A stretch of DNA of 64,000 nucleotides, taken from NCBI GenBank assembly GCA_024195585.1, contig SWBL01000146.1, forward strand, positions 1-64,000, in the 5' to 3' direction. Source of the stretch: Aureobasidium sp. EXF-3400 (Eukaryota; Ascomycota; Dothideomycetes; Dothideales; Saccotheciaceae). The notes beneath the pieces were generated by a model that saw only the letters and a list, made by a program, of their open reading frames with translations, made no database searches and was not told where the DNA came from. Shown piece after piece: positions 22,776 to 33,386 of this stretch. Every line of letters starts with the position of its first letter. Within the stretch, counting starts at the first letter, position 1. The translations under genes were made by a program, and so were the position numbers.

Positions 22776-24479
22776 ATGGACTCGACGGTAGAGAAGGGCG
22801 CTGCCCAACACCTAGAGCACGCATCTGACACATCCGGTGACCTTCACCATGATACAAAAGGTCTTGCCGTTGCTTTCGAAGAGGGCAAGGACGCTGGCCT
22901 GAGTGAAGCCCATCTCTGTAGCGACGAAGACAACAAGCGCATTCTACGAAAGACTGACATATGGATGCTCTCGTTGCTCTGTATGGTCTACTTCCTCCAA
23001 TCAGCTGATAAAGGGTAAGATGTACCTGATAGACTGCGAGGAATAACGACTGACTCGGGCAATAGAATTATCGGTCTTACAGCCGTCTATGGACTCAAGA
23101 AGGATGCACACCTCAAGGGCAATGACTACTCCAACATTGGCAATATTGGTTACTATGCACAACTTGCTGTCCAACCCATCGCTGCTTGGGTACTCGTCAA
23201 ACTGCGATACCGACAAGTGTTACCCGTCATCATTACCTGCTGGGGTATCTCAGTCGCTGGTGGTCTTGCTGGTTCCCGCAACTATGCCGGTCTCATGGCC
23301 TCACGTTTCTTCCTTGGTGCCTTCGAAGCCGCGGTGGTACCTTTGTTCTCCATGATCACGATTGCCTTCTACAGACGATCTGAACAGCCTTTCCGTGTTG
23401 CCTGCTGGTACAGCTGCTATGGCTTGAGCACTCTCATTAGCGCACCAATTGTCTACGGCTTTGGTCGCATTCACTCCTCCACACTCTACCGTTACCAAGT
23501 GGTCTATCTCTTCTTTGGTCTCTTGACTATCTGTATCGGACTAATTACTTACTGGTGGGCACACGACAGCCCTGGAGAGGCCCGCTACCTTTCCCCTGAA
23601 GATCGCCTCAAGGCTGTCGACCGCCTCAAGGCTAACCAGCAAGGAATCGTCTCCCACAAGTTCAACTGGAAGCAAGTTATCGAAGCCTTCACCGAGTTGA
23701 AGTACTGGCTCTTCATCGTCATGGTCGTCGCAGTCAATGCCGGCGCTTCCGTGTCATCTGTCTTCGGTTCCATCATCCTTCAGAACCTTGCTGGTTTCAC
23801 CCCTGATCAAGCAGTGCTGCTCAACATGCCATCTGGTGCACTCCAGTTCGTTTCGATTCTTGGTGCTTCTTATCTTGCATACCGCTTCAAGCGCAAGTCT
23901 CCATTCTTGCTTGGCCTAGTGTCTATCGTCATTGTAGGAGTTGCTCTGATGGTCGCACTCCCAAAGACCAAGGCCAACAAGGGCGGTCTGCTCGCCGGAT
24001 ACTACCTCATTGCTTTCGTGTACGCCATCAACCCTCTCCTCATCTCGTGGATGGGTGGCAACTGCGCTGGACAGACCAAGAAAGCCATCTACTACACCTC
24101 TTTCAACGCTGGTAACGCCATTGGCAACATTATCACACCCTACATTTTCGACTCCAAGTTCGCGCCGCAATACGTAAGTTAACCAATGACAGAATCCTCG
24201 CAAGGCGCAGATGGCTAACAAAATACTCAGCACAATGCACTCAAGGGCATTCTGGTCATCTGGATCATCCTCTGGGTGGTCGTGGTGCTCCAAATCGTAA
24301 ACATCACTTGGTGCCAGAAGAAGAAGGGCAACCAGCGCGAGGCAGCCGGTCTGCCCCGAACAATCGAGGACTACTCCATGACGGACAAGTTCCACGAAGC
24401 TGGTGCAGAGGTTCACGGCGAGAACGGTCTGCAGGACATGACGGATAAGCAGAACCTTTACTTCTCTTACTTGTTGTAA
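22776..24479 (+). CDS. Dal5-type allantoate/anion permease (MFS, ACS family)
   Basis: Three exons (22776-23014, 23066-24173, 24231-24479) encode 531 residues. The long acidic cytosolic N-terminus ends in SDEDNKRILRKTDIWMLSLLCMVYFLQSADK, the usual lead into TM1 of anion:cation symporters. TM2-TM6 follow (NIGNIGYYAQL..., RFFLGAFEAAVVPLFSMI with the family-type GxxEA segment), then a central loop LSPEDRLKAVDRLKANQQGI, then six more TMs ending in TWCQKKKG. Members import allantoate, ureidosuccinate, nicotinate-like or other organic anions. Sequence places it near the Dal5 group, but the substrate is an inference. Xanthine dehydrogenase and a purine-cytosine permease elsewhere in the window fit a purine-nitrogen theme. 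Confidence 0.92.
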
Positions 24480-24954
24480 AGAGGCTGGTGATACAGGTTG
24501 ATTGTGCCTGGATGTGTAATTCCTGGTTTGCCAGCTATCCATGTAGATGATTATTTATGATTTTGACGATTTATTACCATTTTTTGATGCGGGTTGTTGT
24601 TCTTATCTTGTATAACTCGCTTTATTCGAACAGGTCGGTCTTTCCCTGCGTACACCCTCCATAATTGGGGCGCGCCTTCCCTGTATCCTTCTGCGGCTCA
24701 ACAGCGATTCTCAGACTGTGTTGCTCAATTGCTTGATGTGTTCTCATAGCTTTGAGAATATGGTGCTGCTGATAAATATAACTGTGTGTTTCGCGAGGAG
24801 ATCGAAATTGCAGATCACCCGCTGATACAGTCTGGAAAAAGTAACGATGACTCTTAGAAGCAACAGAATAAGTGCAGCTTTGAAGTTTCAATGCCAACAG
24901 CACTAAATTTAGCACGACTTTGAGAGCCAGCGTCAGCAAGATGAGATACGCATT
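24480..24954. other. Convergent 3' flanks
   Basis: Lies between the convergent permease and secreted-protein genes. No gene seen. Confidence 0.5.
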
Positions 24955-25903
24955 CTAGCATTCAGCCTCAGCATAAGCAACTCTCTGTCCAGCAATAGCC
25001 CCTGAGAAGCCAGAAGCCTGGCAATAAGTACCCTTGACTGTAATAGCATAAGAAGTTTCGCCATCGACAACAGTAGTCGTGGTGCCATCACAAGTAACAC
25101 TGGCAGAAACTTGACTGATGCTTGCTTGGCTGCCAGAAGAACTGCTTCCACTATCCGCTGTCGAAGGCGCCAGGACACCAGCAGAACACGCTGCGTAAGC
25201 GTTACTTTCAATACGTGTTCCGTTGGCAGTAGTGAAAGTAACTGTGCTGATCTCTTCTGCAGAGGCACTGGCGCCGTTGTTATCTGCTGCACAGCTGGTA
25301 GCTGCAGCGGCTTGTCTCTCATTCTGGAGGGATTGTGCGTCTGATGCATCTGCTACTGTCGCGTTTGTCACGATCGTGACTTGACCTGCTGCATTGGCAA
25401 TAGCAGTGGAGTTTGCATTGCCAGTCGAGGAAGTAGAGCTGTCGCTCGTGGTGTTTTGAGCAGCACCCGCAGCGCTAGATGAAGATTCAGTACACTGTTC
25501 CTTCGAAGTGTGGATATGTTGCTTATTACCTTGATGCATTCCCACTTGCAAATGTGGTCGAAACGACCGTGGTTCCATTAGCAGATCCAGTAGCATTGCT
25601 CATTGATGTTCCATTGGGATCTGATGTAGAATTCGTAACAGTCGTGATTTGAGATGATGTGGTCTCGTTCTTATGGAAGTTGCCAAAGAAGGAGACGAGA
25701 GTACCTTCTGCAGCGGCTTTGGGAATGTTCCAATTGTAACCAGCGTAGTTGATCTGAGGCAGTGCAGTCGAGCCATGTGGGACGTTGAGTTGGAAGGTGG
25801 TGTCCAGAGGGACGCACTTATTGGCGGTTGCTTTACTGGTTGCTGGCACAGCCAGGACTGGTGAAAGAGATGCAAGAACAACGGCGGTGAGTGTGAATCT
25901 CAT
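24955..25903 (-). CDS. Ser/Thr-rich secreted protein of unknown function
   Basis: Two exons (25903-25530, 25474-24955; 55-nt intron with a TACTGAA branch-like site and CTAG acceptor) encode 297 residues. A signal peptide (MRFTLTAVVLASLSPVLA) precedes a globular segment of about 70 residues with one Cys and NYAGYNWNIPKAAAEGTLVSFFGNFH. This is followed by an Asn/Ser/Thr-rich region with many N-glycosylation sequons, and a C-terminal part with five Cys ending YAEAEC. No C-terminal hydrophobic tail is present, so it should be secreted rather than GPI-anchored. A TATATA box lies about 65 bp upstream of the start (25967-25972). No known domain recognised; cell wall or secreted-effector roles are possible but not shown. 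Confidence 0.75.
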
Positions 25904-26944
25904 GTTTTCGGGCGTGTAAGGTCAAAAAGAAAGATAATCTTTTTCTACCTGAGCGAGTGGTCAGGATATATAACCACCTACTCTGCCGCCCCTACCAAGG
26001 ACACGGCTTATGCGTGACTGAATTGCATTGATCCGAATCATAAGGTTCGTACAAACAACGTGCTCTTTCCGTGGAGGACTGCCGCCTGCTACTTCCCATA
26101 GTCCGAGATGGACGGTCTACAGCAACTGGAATACAGTTGCCCAGCCCTAGGAACCACAGATATTTCTACTACAAGGGAATATAAACAAGTAACTGAGCAA
26201 GGAATAGAAATATGCTTGCGATGCTTCTGCAACCTATAGCAACTCACTGTCCAGACATTGTCGTGTGAGCACGATAGTGAGCTTTTCGCAGAACGTGAAC
26301 ATGTGCAATGCTCTTGCCGGTGATGATGCACCTAAGTGGAGACCTTAAAGCATCTGTAAGCGACTTAAGGTTTTCGTCCATTCGAGCCTCGGAGGTCTGT
26401 ATTGGACCGGGACGAATCGTGATTTGCACACTATCCTGGTTGATAGCATCCTGTGTTCAAACTCCAAGATTGGCTGTGTCGCTCCATTGTCAATTATATC
26501 CTCTGACAGAGTCCTGGCCAGACTCATCATGTTTATCGAATCCGCGGTTGCCGAAGTCTGACGAGTGTCACTAAAGACTGTGCACTCCGCCCCATGCTGA
26601 TCTACAACCGCCAGCGGCCGCGGCTGGCACTCCAGAAGCATTGACGCGAACAATGAATTCTTGATTCGGTCTTGATACACATTCAACGGCTTAAGGTGTC
26701 GATGTAATACAATAGCAGAGAAAGGATTCAATCGGGAAGGATGACAGACGGACTGTTGGTAAAGAGGTAGTGCCGATGATTAACCCAAGTGCGGGTATAT
26801 ACTGTAAAATTAATGATCGTTGCCTGAATAGTAATTACATTCTGTCTAACTATTTGATGAGCATGAGGCTCGCTTTGAGAGTCAAAGAAGCTTGATTCCA
26901 CGATGTTTCTCATCACCGTTTCTCTCCTGTTTCGGCGCCTCGTT
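25904..26944. other. Intergenic stretch
   Basis: About 1 kb between two minus-strand genes. A 128-codon minus-strand frame at 26345-26731 has no recognisable features and is not called. Confidence 0.45.
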
Positions 26945-28189
26945 TTATGCTGAACTTCTGTTGTCTCTGATCTCACCCTCCATTGTAGTCGAGTTGTCTT
27001 CATCAATATGGATCTTGAACATCTTCGAAGCCATACCGTAGCTCTTTCCTACAGCTTCACTTCCATAGACCCTCATCTCCTTTTCGTAATTTGCCGTTGC
27101 TCCTTCGAACCATCCATTTTGCAACAGTCTACCTAAGAGAGCAGAGTCTCTCACAGCAGTGTTCGCTCCCAGACCTCCCGCTGGAGTCATCGAATGTGCT
27201 GCATCACCTATCACAGTGACACGAGGCTGATTTGGCCACACAGGAACGCCAGACGGTGTCGAGATGGTAATCTTCCAGAAAGCACCCTCAGATGTATTGG
27301 ACTCAGTGAAGAGAGGCTTCACCTTTGGGTGCCAGTCCTTGGTGAGTTCTCGAGCAATTTTGGACGCAATCTCGCCGACAATTGTATAGTCGTCGTTTGG
27401 AGCCTTGATGACACCAGGTTCGCCAATCATAGTCCATCCAAATTGAGTCTCGGGATTGTCCATGTCACCAGAGCGAACATTTGTTATCACAGCGAAAGTA
27501 CCGTTGGGTCTGCTGTTGTCGACTATACGGAAGACGCCTTCGCCGAGTCCCTTGAAGGCTGTCGTAGGTGCTTGTCCGTGTATGCCACGAGCTCCAGTAT
27601 CATAGACTTTCAGTTTGCCGTTCGATAGTTGTCTGGCGACATATGAGTTGATACCCTCGCCGCCGATGAGCATAGAGCCTTCTTCAGATTTCGTGCCATC
27701 GCTAAAGATAGCTCGGACGCCGTCGTCTGTCAACTCATATCCCTTGACATGCTTGTTGAACTGGACAAACTCCTCGCAGCCTTCCATAAACAGATTTCGC
27801 ATGTCTCCGCGCGCTATGCCGACAACTTTGCCTTCTCTCGAATTCAGACTGTCGGGTTTACCACTGTCACCACCACTGCTGCTATTGCCAGCTGCAGCAG
27901 CAGGTGGCTGCTCGATAGGTTCACCAGTCAGAGCATCAATAATCTTCATGCCGCCACCGCCAGTCTTACCACATCGATCATAGAACTTCTGCCATGCTGC
28001 TGGATCCAACGCGGATTCAATGGCGTCGAGACCTTCCGAGGAGAGCCGAAGTCTATATCCTTGGCCTCGAGATGCCAGCGAAGCATCGCGTTCGAAGACA
28101 CGAAACGGTATCTTGTATCGCAAGAGTGAGCGAGCGAGTAATAGAGATGCCAGACCGGCGCCAGAAATCAAGATGGGTTTTTGTGTCAT
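26945..28189 (-). CDS. FAD-dependent monooxygenase (class A, salicylate/UbiH type)
   Basis: Single exon, 414 residues from the ATG at 28189; the frame is open upstream, but the GAGLAS dinucleotide motif should lie near the N-terminus. PILISGAGLASLLLARSLL is the Rossmann FAD site, followed by the acidic residue after strand 2 (VFERD). GIARGDMRNLF is the family middle segment, SMLIGGEGINS corresponds to the DG-type segment, and VTVIGDAAHSMTPAGGLGANTAVRDSALL is the GD motif that binds the FAD ribityl chain. A Gly/Ala/Ser-rich loop of about 25 residues (around PPAAAAGNSSSGG) is inserted after the first third. There is no membrane anchor. It probably hydroxylates an aromatic or polycyclic substrate; no biosynthetic cluster genes adjoin. 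Confidence 0.9.
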   Translation of the reverse strand: MTQKPILISGAGLASLLLARSLLRYKIPFRVFERDASLASRGQGYRLRLSSEGLDAIESALDPAAWQKFYDRCGKTGGGGMKIIDALTGEPIEQPPAAAAGNSSSGGDSGKPDSLNSREGKVVGIARGDMRNLFMEGCEEFVQFNKHVKGYELTDDGVRAIFSDGTKSEEGSMLIGGEGINSYVARQLSNGKLKVYDTGARGIHGQAPTTAFKGLGEGVFRIVDNSRPNGTFAVITNVRSGDMDNPETQFGWTMIGEPGVIKAPNDDYTIVGEIASKIARELTKDWHPKVKPLFTESNTSEGAFWKITISTPSGVPVWPNQPRVTVIGDAAHSMTPAGGLGANTAVRDSALLGRLLQNGWFEGATANYEKEMRVYGSEAVGKSYGMASKMFKIHIDEDNSTTMEGEIRDNRSSA

Positions 28190-28370
28190 TGCTGATGTGA
28201 TGACCGACGTTGAATGGAATTGATAATGATATATACTCGAGTAAGCGTCATTGTTGCTGACTGATCCGCCGGACACTTGGTCATCTCCGCGCGGCTTCAT
28301 CGCTACTTCTTCGCCATTCTCTTCGCGACAACCTCTTGCCACTCACCTTACTCCTGAATTATCTCACGAC

Positions 28371-29717
28371 TCAAAAATTCTCATACGCCTTCAAGTCTGC
28401 AGAACATCTGGATATCCAGGTCATACTGTGAAGACCAGAGCTCAGTAAGAGAGCCACGATGATAGTCCACGGAAAGATGCAGAGCACAATGGTCTGTAGG
28501 TCAAAGTTGAGCCACAGCCCTCCGACGGCGCTGAGTATGAAAACAACGGATGATATTTCCCCTTGTAAACTCTCATTATGGCGATGGAGAGCGTACACAG
28601 TCGTTGCAATCGAATATATGACCGCAGCCAAGATGAATTCGGCCATTGCTGGCACTTGACTGGAACCCAGCAGGAACTTTCGGAAAACGTCAGCTGGATG
28701 TCGTGAGAACTTTACAAGAACTTACCCAGCCGCTGTGATCTCTCGTGCACAAAAGAAAGTCCCCAATTATCCCCCATGAACTTATCACAAAGGCAGATGG
28801 CGGCGCCATAAGAACGAACGCAATGACGTCGTGGTAGAAGCTCGAGTCCACAGATACAAGACCTGCGTCAGATCCTCTTGAGGGCATATCGGTTTTCCAA
28901 CACGAGCGATCTGCTTCTCGAGAGAAAGACTCTTTCTTGCTTGTTGTGCATGTGCTTCTCTCAACACCTGCCTCAGCGACATAACCCTTCTCTTTATCGG
29001 ATGCGAAAGCGATGATGGATTCGCTAATCTCAATAGCCCTGTTGTCAGTTTGAAGCATTTTCGACATGTGTACAAGCAATGATGCTAGATCTTCCACGCC
29101 AAATTTTCCCCCAGCACGTCGAGAGTTGAGCTTTGGCTGACATTGAAATCCACTGTCCACTCTTGAGTTCTCTCGGGCTGGTGGCACATTTACAAACCAT
29201 CCCATGATTTTGTCATCCGGCATAAGGCCGACCAATCTGGTGACAGCTTGTGTTCTTCTGTCCATCCAGCGACCGCATTCCAAAGGAAGTTCCGAGTATC
29301 CAGGCCTATTAAAGAGTCTTTTGTGCTGCACAGTACGAGTACACTCAAAAGGGTAACGCTTGGCTCGCTGCAGGGTCACGATCGGACGTTTTGTATCGAA
29401 TATTTGGAGTCGTTTGGTCTTGATATCGTGGCCAGATGGTGGAACATCCTCCGCACACTCCGAGCCGTCTGCAACGTATACCGCGAGCCTTGAATATTGG
29501 ACAAGTAACCTTGTTGAGTCCAAAATCGTCTGGCCTGCTGTAAAAAGTCAGTAGACTTCCGATCAATGTTCTCACAGATCTCGGCCATACTTTCGCACTC
29601 CGACTCGACGATGTCTCCAAGCAGGAGTTGACTTCTCTGCTCCTGGCGTTCGTCGTCTGGTCCTGCCTGTGATCCATAGACCCAGTGGACATCTTTGCCC
29701 GCCAGGAAAACGAACAT
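28371..29717 (-). CDS. Unrecognised protein with C-terminal membrane segments
   Basis: Proposed three exons (29717-29576, 29537-28726, 28676-28371) encode 419 residues. The second intron (49 nt, GTAAGT, CTGAC branch, AAG acceptor) is convincing. The first is only 38 nt (GTGAGA...TTTTTACAG with CTGAC) and less sure. The N-terminal 250 residues are soluble, with charged, Cys-containing stretches. The C-terminal third has about four hydrophobic segments: IAFVLMAPPSAFVISSWGII, FILAAVIYSIATTVYAL, VVFILSAVGGLWLNF and IVLCIFPWTIIVALLLSSG. No domain recognised. It lies divergent from another orphan membrane protein 700 bp away. Confidence 0.6.
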
Positions 29718-30417
29718 TCTTGTGAACGTGTGAGTAATTGTGGTTTAATATGAGTTGGTTGTTAAATTGTTAAAGGGCAAATTCAGGACTATATACAAAA
29801 CGATGAGAGAGTGAGAGTGAGTGAGCGAGCACAGGGAAGGGCCTTTTATAGTCTCAATGCAGCCTTCATCATTTGCCCAATGCAGCCTCACTGGCTCAGG
29901 ATCGGCTGCCATGCATTGTCATGCGCCATTGACGCAGTCGCAGCACATGCATACATCTGAAGCACTGCCGCCACACTAACCAACTTCCCTGTTTTACTGG
30001 CACCCTTCTTCACTCAGGGATCACAGTTCATAGTGACGTATATATGGATGCGCTGGCAAGGGGCTGAGCAGTGTCGGAGTGCTTTCCCAGCACCGCCCTG
30101 AATCCTACGGCAATCACGTCCAACAAGCACAAAGCAGACCCCTCTCTCCGCCACTACGTAACACGTCTTGGGTCTTTCAATATTGTTTCCACATAATGTT
30201 TGAAGTCCCCCAACTACTTTCCTTTGTGTTCCTCGAACTGAGAAGTTGGTCGAACCGAACAAGTATACCTACTTCCTATCGCTGTCCCGTGTGAACCAAA
30301 GAACTGAGCCTACAGCTCTACAGCTTTCCTACCGTCTATTGGGTGGACCGAATCATAGTAAGACAGGCCCTGACGATGTCCTGCAACTGAGCTCACATAG
30401 TCTCAGATTTCATCGTC
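29718..30417. other. Divergent intergenic region of two orphan membrane proteins
   Basis: About 700 bp, including a GA-rich simple-sequence stretch (GAGAGTGAGAGTGAGTGAGC) near 29805-29830. No gene seen. Confidence 0.5.
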
Positions 30418-31537
30418 ATGTCCGAAGAGCTCATCAGAGAGGATGACCACGTACTCGACATCATGACTTGCTACCAGACCATGTACCTTTCTGCTCCAAA
30501 TTCCTTCCGTCGATTGCGATCATATGTTCAAGCATTCTATAGCGTGCTTCAGTCTCTCGGCTCTACCTGGTACTCTAAGCACAGCATTCCTTCGATCAAA
30601 ATCTCCCCAAAGCTCCATATCCCGTTCTATATGCCGAAGCTCACCAAATCCTGCATCTTCCACCCGAGAGGCTCATCCCGCCGTGCAGATAGTCGAAGCT
30701 CGGCCTCCATACCAGCAGAAATCTCAGGACCACTTGCGAACTCACGCATCTTACTTCCTGGCAGTGCACCATCCTACGAACCAGCGTCGATCCCAGGTCA
30801 CGTATCACACAATGCTCGCATTCCAACCTCGCCGTTTCATATCGTCTTCTCTATGACAATATTTCTTCGAGTGGCCTCTGCTAGGCCAATCGAAAAGGTC
30901 ACCGATACATCTTCATCCTCCTGCATGCCGAGCACTCTTGCAATCGTTGTTGCAGCAGTCAGCGCCATTTCTCTGATCGTCGTCTCTATATATCTAGGCG
31001 TCTGGAATATTCCGGAAAAAGTATACCTACCTCTTACAGGCTTCACGTCAGTCATGGCCATGATGGTGGTCAATAAGAGTGATCAGATGCCGATTTACGG
31101 GTAATATACCACCTAGCGCAACCTAAGAGGCCATGCATAGGACTGGCAAGCTGATTCTTTATACAGACCATACGTCATAAGTTATCTCTGGATCATACTA
31201 GCCACCATACTAGTACGGATTGAGAGGAATCGGTTCCCAGAGAATCAGAGGTCAGATACTGCTATGGTCCTCGCTGTGTCAGCATGTACTCACCGATCTT
31301 AGGGACCTTTTCATCGTTACCCTCTTCTTGACATTCCTCTCTTCCTGGTGGATGGTGGCCAGTGCCCACCCCAACGACTTCATGGCGGCTATACCAGTGT
31401 GCTTCATCTTCAGCATCTTCATTGTAACCCGTCTTCGCCGCCTATTGTTTGCTCTTCTCAATGCTGTCATTGGAGTTCTCCCTCATACTAACGAGGAAAG
31501 AACGGAAGATAGATCCTCTGCTTCAGCAGCATTCTAG
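30418..31537 (+). CDS. Unrecognised multi-spanning membrane protein
   Basis: Proposed three exons (30418-31100, 31167-31250, 31303-31537) encode 333 residues. Intron 1 is GTAATA...ACAG (66 nt). Intron 2 is GTCAGA...CTTAG (52 nt) with a TACTCAC branch-like site and restores frame to a clearly hydrophobic last exon. The N-terminal half is soluble and basic. About five hydrophobic segments follow: IVFSMTIFLRVA, TLAIVVAAVSAISLIVVSIYL, PYVISYLWIILATILV, DLFIVTLFLTFLSSWWMV and FMAAIPVCFIFSIFIV. The tail is polar. No family recognised; the start codon is the first ATG of the long frame. It might be functionally paired with the divergent membrane protein upstream. Confidence 0.6.
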
Positions 31538-33386
31538 CCAAGCGAGCACAGATGTATCTCATGATCATCACGATACTGCTGTTGATGGAAATCAACTTCA
31601 GGACCCCCGATACCTGATCGTTAGCTGTTTTTGCATTCCCCAGATTCGATTCATGTTGTTTTTACATAGATCAAGCACATACCCACAACTTCTGTTATTG
31701 AAACTTATTCTTGTCATCATTGAAGTGTCTTTGCTTCGATCATTACTCTCGCCATGTAGCGATTTTTTGTTGCCAACTCAAAACTTAGACAAGCTCACCA
31801 GCAGGCTCTGTGCTCACGCAATCGTTAAGCAAATCCATCACTAACTATCCAGCTAGCCAGGAGATGGACTGGTGTTCAATTTCATTCTTGATTTCGTTCT
31901 TATCGAAAATTGTGAAGATGTGTGTTGGGATTATTGGCCCAGTCGTGCTTGGAGCAACATTGAGCTCTCGCAAGAAACATTACTATGGTATCTTTAACGT
32001 GCTCCCGATGAGCTGCCTGCAGTCCTTCAGTCGTAGTCTGTATCATAAAGTCGTCCGCCCATCCATCTGTTGATCAAACACAGGTCGAGCGATTAGCGGT
32101 GGACGTGAGAACTATCGATCACTGACGATCGAAATGGGCAGATGTTGACCCGGTATCTTATTTTGTTTTTGATCTCGTTCTCATTGAGATAGGTTGCTCG
32201 AAGGTCGTCGGCTCTGGTGCTGAATCTGTATAATGATCATTGGCAACACAGACTCCGTCCAGTTCAGTAACATGATTCTTCGATTGTGCTTCGAGTTTTG
32301 AAGAGGACTGTGGCGCTGTTTGCTTCATCTGGTGTTCTTTGAGTTCTCCTGCACACTTGTGCTTATTCAGATGTCCCCTGAAATTGTCTCTACGTTGACG
32401 ATAAGATTAGAACATAGCATTATACAGTATGGATTCGACGCACATTCCCATGACACTTATTGGGCAAAGAGGACGTTGGTGGTTCGCAAAAGCCGGACGA
32501 GTCAGAAGTTCGCGCGTGAATTGTTCCTGCCACGCGATTTTTGCGGCACAAGTGTCGCATGGAGTGTCGCATCCACAAGTATACCACACTCTCTCGCGTC
32601 TTCTTGGATGCCGTGACTGGTATGTGAATTTTTCAGACATATGTCAGTTGAAGATGAATTTGATGGTGGAAGTGAGCATCTAGGTAGTGATAGGTATGTT
32701 TGTGACAATACAAGCGCTTATATCATGGGCAACAGCGCGTCGGACAGGCAGCACATGTTTTGCATAGCATCGTCCGATGGCATCCCTTGCATAGCGTCGA
32801 GGATGTTGAAGTAGCAGCTCTTCGTGTCAAATGCAGGGCAGGTGGCTACCTATTCAGCACAACAAGTAAGAACATGTCGTGACTCGCGAACAAGGTTGTA
32901 GATCGTCGATCATGCTCAGGCACCTGCATGATTCAGCGCATGGCGACGATCGCTTGCTTGTTGCGGCTCTGTGAAGATCGAAGATGGCACCGCAAAATTC
33001 TGGAGCGGCTCATGTCAAGACAAAGATGGGAAAGGTGTAGCAGCAATGACTGTCATTGAGCAATGATAAAGAGTAGATTACATTGTGCGATTAAGTCACA
33101 ACTGGAATTGCACGTGGACGAGTCCCTCGGAGCAGGAGGAAGAGGGACTCGGAGGGAAGGTCCGGCAAGGAATCGGGCCGTGACTCGAGTTTGAGTTTCG
33201 CACGACAGACAGCCCCGGATTGTTGAACAGCCGAGGGCTTCGCAATCATTGGAAGATGGGAGAAGTGTACCAGTAAACATTTCCCTTTTCGTGCCCTAAA
33301 GTCCCTACTTTTCTATTTCTACCTATGCGAGACACGCCCGCAACTAGAGACAAGTCTCTCCTGATCCGAAGAAGCAGCGGCCAAAC
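31538..33386. other. Gene-poor stretch
   Basis: About 1.85 kb with only short, compositionally unconvincing frames. The last part is the likely promoter of the histidine kinase. Confidence 0.5.

Noticed and set aside
26345..26731. A 128-codon minus-strand frame downstream of the FAD monooxygenase
   Set aside because: No domain, signal or splice partner could be seen, and frames of this length arise by chance.
7502..28189. Secondary-metabolite cluster suggested by a P450, an FAD monooxygenase and MFS permeases
   Set aside because: The genes are 17 kb apart with housekeeping genes between them, and no backbone synthase is present.
29800..29835. A GA-rich simple repeat as a regulatory element
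   Set aside because: It is a short imperfect microsatellite, common in fungal intergenic DNA.
31810..32616. Short plus-strand frames in the gene-poor stretch as small membrane proteins
   Set aside because: Hydrophobicity follows from T-rich DNA; no start context, conservation cue or splice partner was evident.
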